A DNA stretch of 64,000 nucleotides, from assembly GCA_964017235.1 (NCBI GenBank), contig OZ024935.1:3844001-3908000 (forward strand). The letters are read 5' to 3'. Below, one piece after another: positions 1 to 9,954 of the stretch (positions are counted from its first letter, which is position 1; each line of letters starts with the position of its first letter). Origin of the DNA: Sabellastarte sp. h YS-2021. Its lineage: Eukaryota; Annelida; Polychaeta; Sabellida; Sabellidae. A program made the position numbers and the translations under genes. The notes under the pieces were generated by a model. It searched no databases. It had not been told where the DNA came from and saw nothing but the letters and a program-made list of their open reading frames with translations.

Positions 1-345
1 GGCGTAGTCACCCAGATAATCAATACCTTACTGTTCCTCTCTTCCGCTCATCAGTCTTCAAGTCAGTCAAACATTTTGACCACAGCTTTGCCTTTGATGC
101 TCCTAAGATCTGGAACGAACTCCCTCATGATGTGCGCAGTGCAGCATCAGTTGCCTCCTTCAGAAAGAAGCTTAAAACTTACCTGTTTGCAAAAGCATAT
201 CCCCCATAGCCTCTCCTGTCACCCTGTGTCTCCTTGGTATGACCTGGTTATTGCCCCCGGATTAATGTAAACCACCTTGCTTTATGTTCAGTTGCGCCTT
301 AAAGTCCATCAGTGATGGAGATTAAGCGCTATAAAAGTCCACATT
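1..345 (+). mobile_element. 3' end of a non-LTR retrotransposon (LINE)
   Basis: One frame reads through a conserved LINE C-terminal block (HSFAFDAPKIWNELP, then KKLKTYLFAKAYPP near 185-210). The same block occurs on the minus strand at 63218-63409, so this is a repeat family and not a host gene. The tail after 245 is non-coding and ends in GATTAAGCGCTATAAAAG, typical of LINE 3' UTRs. The window edge cuts the 5' part. The clade (CR1/L2/RTE-like) is not resolved. Confidence 0.75.
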
Positions 346-459
346 AAATTAGAAGAACTGCCCTGGTCACTGAGGGGTGGCCGGGGAGACCGTCCCTAAA
401 AATAAGTGATAACAGTGAAAATATTATGCCACAAAGTAAGGAGATGTAGACAAATAATC

Positions 460-780
460 TAACAAGAGCACTCGGAGAGCACAGACCTCTGCCAAGATGA
501 TCCAGACAGTGATCCAGATCACTCCCAAAATCCAAACACTTGTTTTGTGTCCCATTTAGGACATTTCCTGAAAATTTCATTAAAATCTATCCATAACGTT
601 TTGGGTTATTTGCCTTTAAGAATTACATTACATGGATCCAGAAGATTCAGATAGTGACCCGGATCACTCCCAAAATTGAATCATTCTTCCTTTTACCTTT
701 TCAGACATATTCTGAAATTTCATCAAAATCCGTCCATAAGTATTTGAGTCAGTTTGTTACCAAATGCACAAAACAAACAC
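460..780 (+). repeat. Dispersed repeat D with CAAGAG-hairpin head, dimeric body
   Basis: It starts with AACAAGAGCACTCGGAGAG, where GCACTC and GAGCAC pair around GGA. A body follows in which a block of about 150 bp (GATCCAGACAGTGATCCAG...ATTTCATTAAAATC) is repeated in diverged form. Related copies start near 15121, 21505 and 47343. No coding potential. This resembles widespread invertebrate dispersed repeats; class uncertain. Confidence 0.6.
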
Positions 781-1860
781 ACAAACCCACAAAAAAAAAA
801 CAAAAAGGCAAAAACATTTGAAACCACTGATAATGCCCTGGGCAGCTAGTGACCTGAAAGGTCAGAGGAGATGGAAAGGTCACCCCTACACTCAGAGGAG
901 GTGGAAAGCACCTCAAATCAATAAAAAAAATTATCAGAGGAAAATTAATTAAACAAGTGAAAAGTAAAGGTTTTAAGAAATCCAGGTCCGAGATCAAGTA
1001 AAATATGTGACCAGAGTTCTCCAAAATCAAGACATCCTGTCGAACTGGGTAGCTAGAATTGAAGCTGACTAGGTGTTAGATTAATAAAATAAAAAATAAT
1101 GATATCGCAATGTTATTGATTATAATGTGAAAGGTTTTAAAGAGTGCAAGCCCCATAGGGCAAATTGGTCAAATATACCAGCCTGAACAAAGATTGGACA
1201 AATCTGTGTCTGATAGCATGATAGTGATCCACAGAGGGGTCCTGTCAGTTCTACCAGACAATAACATTAACAATTTAGTCCTTTAGGAGAGGAAGAAGTA
1301 CACCGGCCATTGGAATATTTGTTTTTGCAGATAAAGCGCTATTAAGGTCAAGCTAGGTCAAACTGAATATCAGAGATTCTGTGCCAAAGTAATCTCGACC
1401 AAGATGCCAACCTCCCAAAGGAGCCTTCTGCCAAATTAGTCAGCCAGTAGCATTACAATCCGATCTGACAGAGGTGGCTGAAATGAGAACTTATAATTGG
1501 AATTTTCCTATAGGTGAGATTAATTACTAAAAAGTGGCAAGCAAACGAAGGCCCTGATGCTACTTAGGACAAAAGGCCAAGAGCTCTCATTATCTAGGCA
1601 ACCTAAGGACCTAAGAATGTAATTTAGTTTTAGTTTATTTATTTATTTCTGTCACTACAACATCATTATAATGTTTACACAAGGTATGTTACAATAGTAT
1701 TATAGTTTCCAGCCTCTATGGGTTTATATGTGACAATATAACCACTTAAAAATGTACAAATTTAGTATGTAGAGATACATAACACAATAGCTGATTTCAA
1801 ATAGTATGCACATATTTATAAATGATTCATAACAGTACAACGTTTCCAAGCAAAAATTCA
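781..1860. other. AT-rich intergenic stretch, nothing recognised
   Basis: Short frames on both strands are low complexity and look random. A short A-run occurs near 788 and T-rich sequence near 1626-1650. No gene, RNA or clear repeat was recognised. Confidence 0.4.
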
Positions 1861-1868
1861 TAGTTTTA

Positions 1869-2170
1869 TTGACCAGGTTTCCTTTGGTAGGTGATATTAT
1901 ATTTACAACAAATGGTATGCAAATTAACCGTAAATGTGCAAAGAACATGCAGGCTCGTAATGCTTATAGGATTATTCATGCTCCAAAGCTTCAATCTTTA
2001 GAAAAATGCCCAGTTTTGGGTATCAAAAGCATGTCGAATCATGTTAAATCTCAACAAACTGATCCCTTGTTTCTGCTTGTCATTGATGGTTAAAAATTCC
2101 TGTTACGTCACGTCATTTGTCGGATGCTGTCTGGACTTATTTGTCAGAAACTCACAAGGCTGTATCTGTT
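1869..2170 (+). pseudogene. Tyrosine-recombinase fragment of a YR retroelement
   Basis: The frame starting at 1869 contains KCPVLGIKSM, then QTDPLFLLVIDG. This matches the region between the catalytic boxes of DIRS/Ngaro recombinases, where a CPV motif is followed by a DPLF motif. A TAA stop at about 2091 breaks it. Continuation in another frame gives a plausible PVTSRHLSDAV stretch. The sequence is AT-rich and heavily decayed. It sits 170 bp ahead of a reverse-transcriptase scrap of the same element class, so both probably come from one dead copy or from two overlapping ones. A remnant, not a gene. Confidence 0.5.
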
Positions 2171-2332
2171 GTAGCATCTGCTTTTCAACAACATATTAAA
2201 TAATTGCCCCTACAACGTTTAGTAACTTACTTTACTTGGTACATTTCATTTGGCTCTGCTTCTTAATATGACATACAAGGTCAAGTTTTGTGTGAATTAT
2301 ACTAGCCAACCAGATGGAACTATTGGCAGAGC

Positions 2333-2617
2333 TTGTTGATGAATTTTCTAGAGTTTGACCAGTACCCCATTGCATATCTTTTGTGGACCACAAATATCTG
2401 GATCATGGCCTACTTAGATGATCTGGTGGGAGTAGCTCATCCTGATAAGGTACAGGTTGCTTTTCGTACTTTGTCTAATCTTTTGCAAGCTTTAGGGTTA
2501 CATATTAGCTTTAAAAAAGTAGAATCCCCTAGTCATAAAATTACTTGTCTGGGTATTGAGATTGATGCGAAGGCTTTTCATCAATTAAACCCGTGGGGTA
2601 ACATGGATGGTTCGTGA
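2333..2617 (+). pseudogene. Reverse-transcriptase fragment (DIRS/Ngaro type)
   Basis: The 94-aa frame contains MAYLDDLVGVAHPDKV, the YxDD polymerase core as found in YR retroelements, followed by LLQALGLHISFKKVESPSHKI and TCLGIEIDA. These are the same landmarks as in the better preserved copy at 54.5 kb (SYLDNIIGVA, ISSLGLPINPEKVSPP, TCLGIDID). The frame is truncated on both sides with stops upstream. Unlike the 54.5-kb copy this fragment keeps both aspartates of the YLDD motif. It is an old relic without RNase H or a complete recombinase. Confidence 0.75.
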
Positions 2618-2619
2618 AG

Positions 2620-3931
2620 CAGGGACAAATTCTTTGAGAATTTCCACCAATAATTCTTGCAAAATAATTCACAATTGGAGTATTATACAACATATTGAGG
2701 TTCGGGTGAATAACTCTAATTGCAAGGACAACTTGGCAATAAACTGGTTATAATGATTGATGAAGCTATTGTTAAGTAATGTATTATAGATAAAATAATA
2801 TAAACTGAGTTAGCTCTAAACTGTTATTTCCAAAAATATTTTTGTTCCTGTCACATGTTTGAGATCTAAAATGGGTTTATCTTTTGTTTTATGTGTTCAA
2901 CACGATCAAATGAGTTATGAAAAGACAAAATGTAAAACTTCAGCACTTTGATGAACAACAAATCAACAAATATATATTTTACCCAACCATATTTCCTTTC
3001 TGTTTGTCTATTTCTTATACCAGAATTTCATCAGACATCTCATTTCACATTGCAGCTGCATCCAAACCCAAACTGTAACAAAATTATTCCAGTAATTGTC
3101 AACCAAGTCATTCAAGTTATATTGTTATATTTTCAATATATTGACTTACTGTATTCGTGAAAAAGATGAAAAAGTTATTATGTGGATATATGACTTATAA
3201 AAGACATAAAAATATTTAATGTAGCTCTATTGATCCTTTGTAGGAGGTAGCTAAGTCATGAAAATCATTATCTGAACATCAAATAACATAAAAATAAGTT
3301 GAAAAAGACCAATATGTTGATATTTATGTAAAATAATCAAATTAGGTCATGGGAAGTCATGTTAAAAATGGTTCTGAATAAGGAAGGAGTGTGGTGTTTT
3401 AAATAGAGATAAATCGCTGAGAAAACCATTTCATATCAATTGTTTACAAACATATACATTTGTGTGTTATCAGATATTAAAAATAGACATTTGGGAATTG
3501 CGATCTTTTTGCAATTGTTGTCCAGAGACAATTAATAATCAAATTATCTGAGGAAAAATAACAAATACAAAAATAAATTGTGTCATTAAACATGTGTGTT
3601 ATCAAACAAACATTGTCATATGACAAAAACAGTTGGAGAAATTACAATTAAATTTAAGTCATATTACAACAAACTGGAAAAGCTGTCTGATATCATTAAT
3701 AAAATATGAAGTAAGGGACGTTTGACTTCAGTCTTCTTTCTAGAACACACACGAACAAGGCTGTAACAAAGTCTAGTGAAATAAAATGTATAATTCAATA
3801 TTTCGTAATTGATGAAATCAAATTATAAAAAAATCAGAAAAACAGTAGAAATTTATTTTGAAGAACACTACCTGAAAGATCTGTCAGTGAAAAACCTTTT
3901 CCACAAATAGTTAAGTTAAATTTATTAAAAC
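2620..3931. other. AT-rich flank upstream of the Toll-like receptor exon 1
   Basis: No coding frame is convincing. About 3385-3545 is similar to 56720-56890 (shared GGAAGGAGTG, GAGATAAAT, CA(A/G)TTGTTTACA and GGGAATTG in the same order), so part of it is a dispersed repeat. The 5' UTR and promoter of the receptor are expected in or upstream of this stretch, but no TATA box or initiator can be singled out in such AT-rich DNA. Confidence 0.4.
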
Positions 3932-4036
3932 ATGGATATCTACCTGCTGTTGACATATTTTGTGGTATTCAGTTGCTATTTGTTTAATAACGTCAATACC
4001 ACATTTGTTTCCAATTCTGGAATGGATCATTATCAG
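3932..4036 (+). CDS. Toll-like receptor, exon 1 (signal peptide)
   Basis: This 35-codon exon starts at an ATG in good context (AAACATGG) and ends in CAG before a GTGAGC donor at 4037. It encodes MDIYLLLTYFVVFSCYLF followed by a polar stretch, a clear secretory signal with a hydrophobic core at residues 4-18. It ends in phase 0. The receptor exon at 9955 lacks a signal peptide, is preceded by a good acceptor (TTTCTTTCTTTTCAG) and also starts in phase 0, so the two join without a frame change into an 882-aa receptor. The model rests on signal peptide, donor, phase and position; no transcript supports it. An untranslated exon further upstream is possible. Confidence 0.68.
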
Positions 4037-4514
4037 GTGAGCAAATTGATTGGATCAATAAATGATGTTGCTATGTTACAGGATTAATATATATAGGGTT
4101 TGATGAATATATTTGTTCTTTGTTACATATGCACACATGGTGAATACAGAGTGATCCTTTGGAGAATTGTACAAAAGTTATCCAGGCTATTAAGTAATTT
4201 TTTTTCTGTGAAAAGGATAATATTTTTATTTTAAGACTTATTTTTTTTCACTTGGATCTTATGATAAGATATGAAAGTAGACCAGAGGTATAAACAGGTG
4301 CCTTATAAAACTCGGAGCTCTGGAGGTGCAGTCGGAGGGGTGCGGTAAAAATATTTGTACAATATTTGTAGAAGTACCAGCATTTTAAATTTTAATTGGT
4401 TTAAATATTTCGTGAAGGCAGTAAAATACTGCTGGATTATATATTTGTAAAATATTGTTAGAAACCCTGTCGTAGCCTCACATTTGCAGCACTCTGTGGG
4501 TGTACAAGTACCAG

Positions 4515-5083
4515 GGGTCGGTTTCACAAAAGGACTTAGCCTGGACTTAGACTCAAAATCAAGACATTTGTCTTTAAATTATGCTAAGTCCGTGGTCTTA
4601 GACTTAGCAGATTTCACAAAGCAGCAACTCCTAAGCTTTGACTAAGTTTTGGGGCTCAAAATTAAGCCTACCTGGGAGTGGGCTTAAATTTGTAAAAACA
4701 AAGACTTAAATATGGCCACCATAAATTTTTCTCCACTTCAAAACTGGAAATGGCTGTAAATAAGTATAAATATATAAACTACCTCACTATCTTTGGAAAG
4801 TTTTTATATGATAACAAGTGTTTCCATTTGAAAACAGCCCTTATCCTTAGACAAAATGAGTCAAATGAAGGATATTTGTCACCAATATTATATTTTGAAA
4901 AGAAATATAATGTCACATGACACAGGAAACCACTGTGGTTATATGATAAGCTTGGACTTAGCTAAGTCACCCTTTGTGAAATCCATGTAAGTTCCAGACC
5001 TAGCTGAGACCAAAGTCTTAGATAAAAGTCCATGACTTAGGCAAAAATTTGGCTAAGTCTAAGACCCTTTGTGAAACCGGCCA
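4515..5083. mobile_element. MITE 1, GGGYCGGTTTCAC termini, CAG target duplication
   Basis: The left end is GGGTCGGTTTCACAAAAGG and the right end CCCTTTGTGAAACCGGCCA, which are inverted repeats continuing into GACTTAGCC / GGCTAAGTC. CAG stands on both sides (4512-4514, 5084-5086), and the 165-bp host repeat continues across the insertion (TACCAG / CAGCATTT). A 3-bp CWG duplication is characteristic of PIF/Harbinger elements. No coding sequence. A relative lies at 27884-28618, sharing an internal AAGCTT(G/A)GAC block. Confidence 0.8.
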
Positions 5084-5086
5084 CAG

Positions 5087-5460
5087 CATTTGATATTTTA
5101 TTTGTTTTAAATATTTCATGAAGGCAGTATTAGGTGCGGGGACAGTAAAATATTGCTGGATTATATATTTGTAAAATATTGTTAGAAACCCCATCGTAGC
5201 CTCACGTTCTCAGTACTCTATGGGTGTACATCTACCAGCATTTGATATATTATTTGTTTTAAATGTTTCGTGAAGGCAGTATTAGGTGCGGTGACAGTAA
5301 AATATTGCTGGATTATATACTTGGTGCGGTAAAAAGGTGCGGTGGTCGCAATGCACTCATACAATTCTCGGATGCAGTGGTGTGACAGTAGAATATTGCC
5401 AGATCATAATGCACTGATGCAATACTCGGATCCAGTGGTGCGGTGACATACGTAAGCCAA
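5087..5460 (+). repeat. 165-bp repeat units, left block (after MITE 1)
   Basis: Roughly two and a half units with the landmarks AAATATT(T)CATGAAGGCAG, GTGCGG(T/G)GACAG, TATTGCTGGATTATAT and CATCGTAGCCTCACG. The earlier part of the block is at 4303-4511, split off by MITE 1. Between 5330 and 5460 short GGTGCGG / TTCTCGGAT(G/C)CAGTGG variants alternate. Confidence 0.7.
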
Positions 5461-6127
5461 AGAAAACACCAATTACAACATTTCCAACATTGAGAAATAC
5501 AACATCAGGCTTATATCCTGGGTCCAGCTGTTGGTGCATTAATGTAGCAATATTTTTCCTTCCACTCACTGAGCCTCCTGGCAATGCCTTGACAGTAAAA
5601 CCCACTTCTTCAATTTGGTATGGAAGGTGTTTGAAAATGGAATCTGTGTAAATGAGCACATTGGTCTTGGGAACTGGCCATGAAGATTGTATGGACTGCC
5701 GCAGGTCCATCAGAAGTTTTCCACAATGATTGCTTCCCTTTCCAGTTCTTCCAAGGCCCTAATAATCACTGGCAACAGTGCGGTGCAGAGGTCTATCAGT
5801 AGCCAAAAGAGCTTTGGGAAATTTTTCATGTTGCTGTGACTTCAGTTTCATGAAATCAAAAATGATTGCTTCTTTATTCTCAGCCCAACTCTGGCGTTTG
5901 ACTCTGACTTTCTTTGCTATTTGCTTGCACCGCCTGCCAACATCATACACTGGTGGGACACTCAGGATTTCTTCAGCAATATCATCAAATCCATTAAAGA
6001 GGGCGCACTGCTGTTGGTACCCTTGCTCAACACTGTAGAACTTGAGTCCAAGTTCTTTGTTTTCAATCCAATGTGGATTAAAAATGCTAAAAACACTAGA
6101 GGGACTCTTGAACCTAATGGGATGCAT
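5357..6127 (-). pseudogene. NADAR-domain frame with SGNH-like tail, one amber stop
   Basis: Read from 6127 downwards, the first 122 codons follow the NADAR (YbiA-like) pattern: FKSPSSVFSIFNPHWI, KFYSVEQGYQQQCALFNGFD, AEEIL, W at codon 80, then KFPKALLATDRPLHR. NADAR enzymes are N-glycosidases linked to riboflavin-precursor repair and ADP-ribose metabolism. A TAG (5761-5759) stands where the family has tryptophan in its WGxGxxGxGxN motif. The same frame then runs on without a break through GLGRTGKGSNHCGKLLMDLR, the NADAR C-terminus, into an SGNH-like stretch (VLIYTDSIFKHL, PDVVFLNVG). Its nucleophile block reads TDS instead of GDS, and after NVG it runs into the 165-bp repeats. An in-frame TAG lies three codons before the ATG next to a possible acceptor AG, so this may have been an internal exon. 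Decayed, with no sign of expression. Confidence 0.72.
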
Positions 6128-6149
6128 GATTGTCCTCTAATGAATTTCA

Positions 6150-7230
6150 CAATTCAAATGAAGGTATTATTTTGCAATGACTTAAGTATAACTCTGCAAA
6201 TTATCTGTTTCAAATCTATTTTAATAGATAACTTCTGTGAGATTCACACTGATAGCATCAATAAAACAATAATGGCTTGATACAGAAAGACCTGATATTT
6301 ATACCCATCCCCCAACCTAAGTTAGTTAATTACAATTATAAGTATATTCATTGTACTATTATAACTACCAATTTAAGTACATGGCATAATACCATAATTA
6401 TTAACTTTTTAAGACCAATCCAGCTCCTTCATGTATAAAATGCAATTGGGATATTAAATAAGATTACAATTAGCTGATTGTGTGATCCAAATGTTATTTG
6501 TAGACCAAATCAACAATTGTTTGGTATTGAGTTGAAATTGAAGTTAAAATGATAATTGTGGAAAATTACATTAAATTAATGAAACACCAATTTTTAAGCT
6601 AGTGTATACATATCTAAATGGTATGGTTTTCATATACTTTGCAGGACATTATGCAAAAACACATAATAATGGTACTCTAATATGTCTCAGAAAGGCTCAA
6701 TTTTTTAATTTGGAGATATACACTGCACTGTACTTAAATGCTTAAACAGAGACTTAATACTTAACAGTGCCTTTGTTCTACATATGTCAAGTCTATCAGC
6801 ACAGCTGTGAATGTGTGTGTGCTGTGGGTGGGGGGATATATCATTCAATAAATCTTTTATTATATGCAGCTTCTACAAGTGTTTAGTATCTTTGGATTTG
6901 TTGTAATTCAGTGAAGAACTATAAATAACAATATTTTTGACCACAATACACCACTTTATTTGATAGAAATTAAATTTGTCATAATTGACATGACTAGCTT
7001 TAGCCCTCTTGGCCTTTTATTTATCCAACAGAACAATACCTTGTTTGATGGATAACATCATGCAAACTTCAAAAGCTTAGGGGCCTTGAAAGGGATTATG
7101 ATGGGATGGGGTAGGGAATAGCATCCCTTTTGTCAATTGAAATATATGCCTAGAACAAGTTATTAATGTCTTGTCTAACCAAGAAGATGCAATTTACTTA
7201 ATTATTACTTGTTTAATTACCTTCATAATG
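6150..7230. other. Inner non-coding part of the 5.1-kb element
   Basis: AT-rich sequence between the NADAR relic and the right repeat block. No open frame of note. A short GT-rich tract (GTGTGTGTGCTGTGGGTGGG) lies near 6810-6833. No other structure seen. Confidence 0.4.
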
Positions 7231-7322
7231 TATTCAGTGATATGATTGCAATAAAATTTGATTTGATATTATATTTGTAGATATGATTGCAATAAAATTT
7301 AATTTGATATTGTATTTGTAGA
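7231..7322 (+). repeat. 43-bp direct duplication
   Basis: TGATATGATTGCAATAAAAT at about 7240 recurs with two changes after 43 bp (GATATGATTGCAATAAAATT at about 7281), each followed by TTGATATT(A/G)TATTTGTAGA. It adjoins the right 165-bp repeat block and looks like a local slippage duplication. Confidence 0.75.
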
Positions 7323-7509
7323 ATATTCCTAGAAACACATACATATTGCTATATTGGTATTATATTGCCTTCTACCTGTGTTTGTACAAATACCAGCAGA
7401 AAAAAGATTGAAATGTTCTGCTGTAAAATAGATGTTCATTATGTGCTCATATAATTCTCGGATCCGGTGGTGCGGTGGCAGTTTATATTTGTACAATAAA
7501 ATATTGCTG

Positions 7510-8870
7510 GGGCCGGCTTCATGAAAAGTCTCAAACTGAGCCAGACTCAAGGCTGAGTCAGGGTCTGAAATCTGAGACTTTTGTCTCGGCTGAGTTTTTG
7601 GCTCAAATGGATTTCACAAAGGGTGGATCAGCTGCGACCAGTCTCAAGTTATGGTCTCAACTTTTTAATCTCATTTCATATATTTAGTGGGCTTATTTTT
7701 AGTTTAAAAAGTTATATTTCATGATTATTATCATTTTAAATATCTTTAATACTCATAATACAAAGAAATTGTATGATAATATATTATTCTAAGTGATCCA
7801 TAAGATTGAGACTCAACTGAGGTTGAGTCTGGCTTTGAGTCCACCCTTGAGGCCTGTCACTTGATAATAGCCTATAAAGCATGTCAATTCTATTGACTTT
7901 TGTTATTAGTAAATATTGAATATGTGGCTGTAATTACAAAATAAAATGAAAATAGAAGATTTCAAGATTTATCAATTTGATTTTGGAACAAATTGTATCA
8001 CTTTATGTATATGTTTTTTGGCATCAAAGCTTGGACTCAAATTTGAGACACCTCCTTGATGGGCTCAAATTTGAGCCTGTGACTGAGCCAGGGGCCGGAT
8101 TCACAAAAGGTCTCAAGTCTAAAATCTGAGATTTTGGTCTCAAATCTAAGATTTTTCTTAGATTTTTCTAAGATCTTTCTTAGATTTGAGACCTTTTGCT
8201 CAGTTGGGATTCACAAAAGATCTCAGGCTAAGATTTTTCTCAGATTTGGTCTCAACTCTAAGACTACCTAGGGGGTCACTTAAGTTATCATAAAATAGAG
8301 TATATGTAATACAAAGTCACAAAACAAAATGAAAATAGTGAAGTATGACATATTATTTAACTTGTAACACAAAATATAGTTTGTACAAAGCAACAGTAAA
8401 CATTTTCATTACAAATTTACATGAATGGCGTGTTTTGCTGTTATAATCAGTTCTTTTGAATGTCAGTACAAATTGTAGTAAAAAGACAATGTTTTGCTTG
8501 ATTGAAAATATTCTAAAATGTGAGTATATATATGGAAGAGTGGTAAAATATAAATGTGTATGCTTTCCACTAATCTCAACAAAATGTTACACCAATTTTG
8601 ATTGGTCCAGACTCAAAACTTCCTTTCGTGAATCTCAACTTAAGTAGAAACCTAGCTGAGCCAAAATCTCAGATTTGAGAAAAATCTCAGCTGAGATTTG
8701 GCTAAGACTTGAGACCTTTCGTGAATCCGGTCCCAGGTCTCAAGATGAGCCTGTTTGTAAAATGCATTGTGTCTGAGTCCACAGACTCAGCAAAATATTT
8801 CCAAAATTTGAGACAAAGTCTCAACTTTTTAGTCTGACTCAAGGCTTAAGTCTGTTCATGAAACCGGCCC
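7510..8870. mobile_element. MITE 2, GGGCCGGCTTCATG termini, CTG target duplication, carrying MITE 3
   Basis: The left end is GGGCCGGCTTCATGAAAAG and the right end CATGAAACCGGCCC. CTG flanks both ends (7507-7509, 8871-8873) within TATTGCTGGATTATAT of the host repeat. The body is rich in GTCTCAA, TGAGCC and GACTCAG in both orientations, so it can fold back on itself. MITE 3 sits inside it; without that insert it is about 716 bp. Harbinger-type on the CWG duplication. Confidence 0.8.
8092..8733. mobile_element. MITE 3, nested in MITE 2, CAG target duplication
   Basis: The ends are GGGCCGGATTCACAAAAGG and CCTTTCGTGAATCCGGTCC, with CAG at 8089-8091 and 8734-8736. Inner ends repeat TCTCAGATTT / AAATCTGAGA many times. 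The interrupted MITE 2 sequence reads TGAGCCAG / CAGGTCTCAA across the gap. It belongs to the same terminal class as MITEs 1 and 2 but has its own interior. Confidence 0.82.
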
Positions 8871-8873
8871 CTG

Positions 8874-9360
8874 GATTATATATTTGTAAAATATTGTTAG
8901 AAACCCCATCGTAGCCTCACATTTGCAGCACTCTGTGGGTGTACAAGTACCAGCATTTTGTATTTTATTTGTTTTAAATATAGTGAGAAGGCAGTATTAG
9001 GTGCGGTGACAGTAAAGTATTGCTGGATTTTATATTTGTAAAATATTGTTAGAAACCCCATCGTAGCCTCACATTTGCAGCACTCTGTGGGTGTACAACT
9101 ACCAGCATTTGATATTTTATTTGTTTTAAATATTTCGTGAAGGCAGTATTAGGTGCGGTGACAGTAAAATATTGCTCGAATTTATATTTGTAAAATATTG
9201 TTAGAAACCCCATCGTAGCCTCACGTTTTTAGCACTCTGTGGGTGTACAAGTACCAGCATTTGATATTTTGTTTTAAATATTTCGTGAAGGCAGTATTAG
9301 GTGCGGTAACACAAGACACACAGCCAATCAGAGGAGGGGTGCGGTAAAAAGGTGCGGTAG
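8874..9360 (+). repeat. 165-bp repeat units, right block (about three units)
   Basis: Three successive units carry ATTGTTAGAAACCCCATCGT, GCACTCTGTGGGTGTACAA and TACCAGCATTT; the period is about 165 bp and units differ by a few substitutions and short gaps. They have the same orientation as the left block of the 5.1-kb element. Confidence 0.8.
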
Positions 9361-9954
9361 AGGTGCGGCTCCGAGTATAGCTCCAACTCCAGCTCCAGCT
9401 CCGAGTTTTATAACGGGCAGTATAAACATAAAAAAAAAACAAAAAAAAAACTTGAGAGTTGGGGAAAAGTGACATTTGTTTTCATATATATTTTGAATCT
9501 AAAATACTCCACTCTGGTCAATGACAAATATGGCAATATCCCGCTGTCAATGGTTGTAGTATTGGATGCCATCGCAGTTATATTTGGAATTCAAAAACAA
9601 TCTTACTTATTCTGGATATTCTTACTTTTAAAGTGCTTAACCTCAGCTGGATTGTAGCGCTTTATCTTCAATATATTTTTAAAAAGGCCCAAAACCTATT
9701 TCCTTGGTAAGGTTTCCTAACCTTAATTTCCAGGTTTAAAACCTGTGCAAGTTAAAAATTTGAACTCTACTCATGTTGCTGCAATTTCAAATTTGCTCTG
9801 ACAGAAAATAAGTGTGAAGTGGTGTGATACTGACTCTAAAAGATTAACATGAGTCCTGATCATGATATCTTTACACAATTTATGAGTTTTATGTAAAAGT
9901 ACAAGAAACTATGAAGTTTGTACATTATCATTTTCCCCATTTCTTTCTTTTCAG

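Larger units (their letters stand above)
4296..9419. mobile_element. 5.1-kb inverted-end element carrying 165-bp repeats and a NADAR-SGNH relic
   Basis: The left end (about 4300-4330) has TTATAAAACTCGGAGCTCTG and the right end (about 9391-9414) its inverse, GCTCCAGCTCCGAGTTTTAT. GTATAAAC stands just outside both ends (4288-4295 and 9420-9427), a candidate 8-bp target duplication, although the left end carries about 3 extra bases. Copies of a unit of about 165 bp (GTGCGGTGACAGTAAAATAT, AGAAACCCCATCGTAGCCTC, TGTGGGTGTACAAGTACCAG) lie inside both ends in the same orientation. The middle holds a minus-strand NADAR and SGNH-like frame. Two MITEs (4515-5083, 7510-8870) inserted later; without them the element is about 3.2 kb. 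No transposase was seen, so it is non-autonomous or gutted. The superfamily is open; the 8-bp duplication has the hAT pattern nTnnnnAn. Confidence 0.6.
4037..9954 (+). other. TLR intron 1 (phase 0), loaded with transposons
   Basis: The donor is CAG/GTGAGC at 4036/4037 and the acceptor is TTTCTTTCTTTTCAG/ATC at 9954/9955. Of its 5918 bp, 4296-9419 is one composite element with nested MITEs. The remaining 4037-4287 and 9428-9954 are AT-rich with A-runs near 9430 and no recognised features. Confidence 0.65.
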
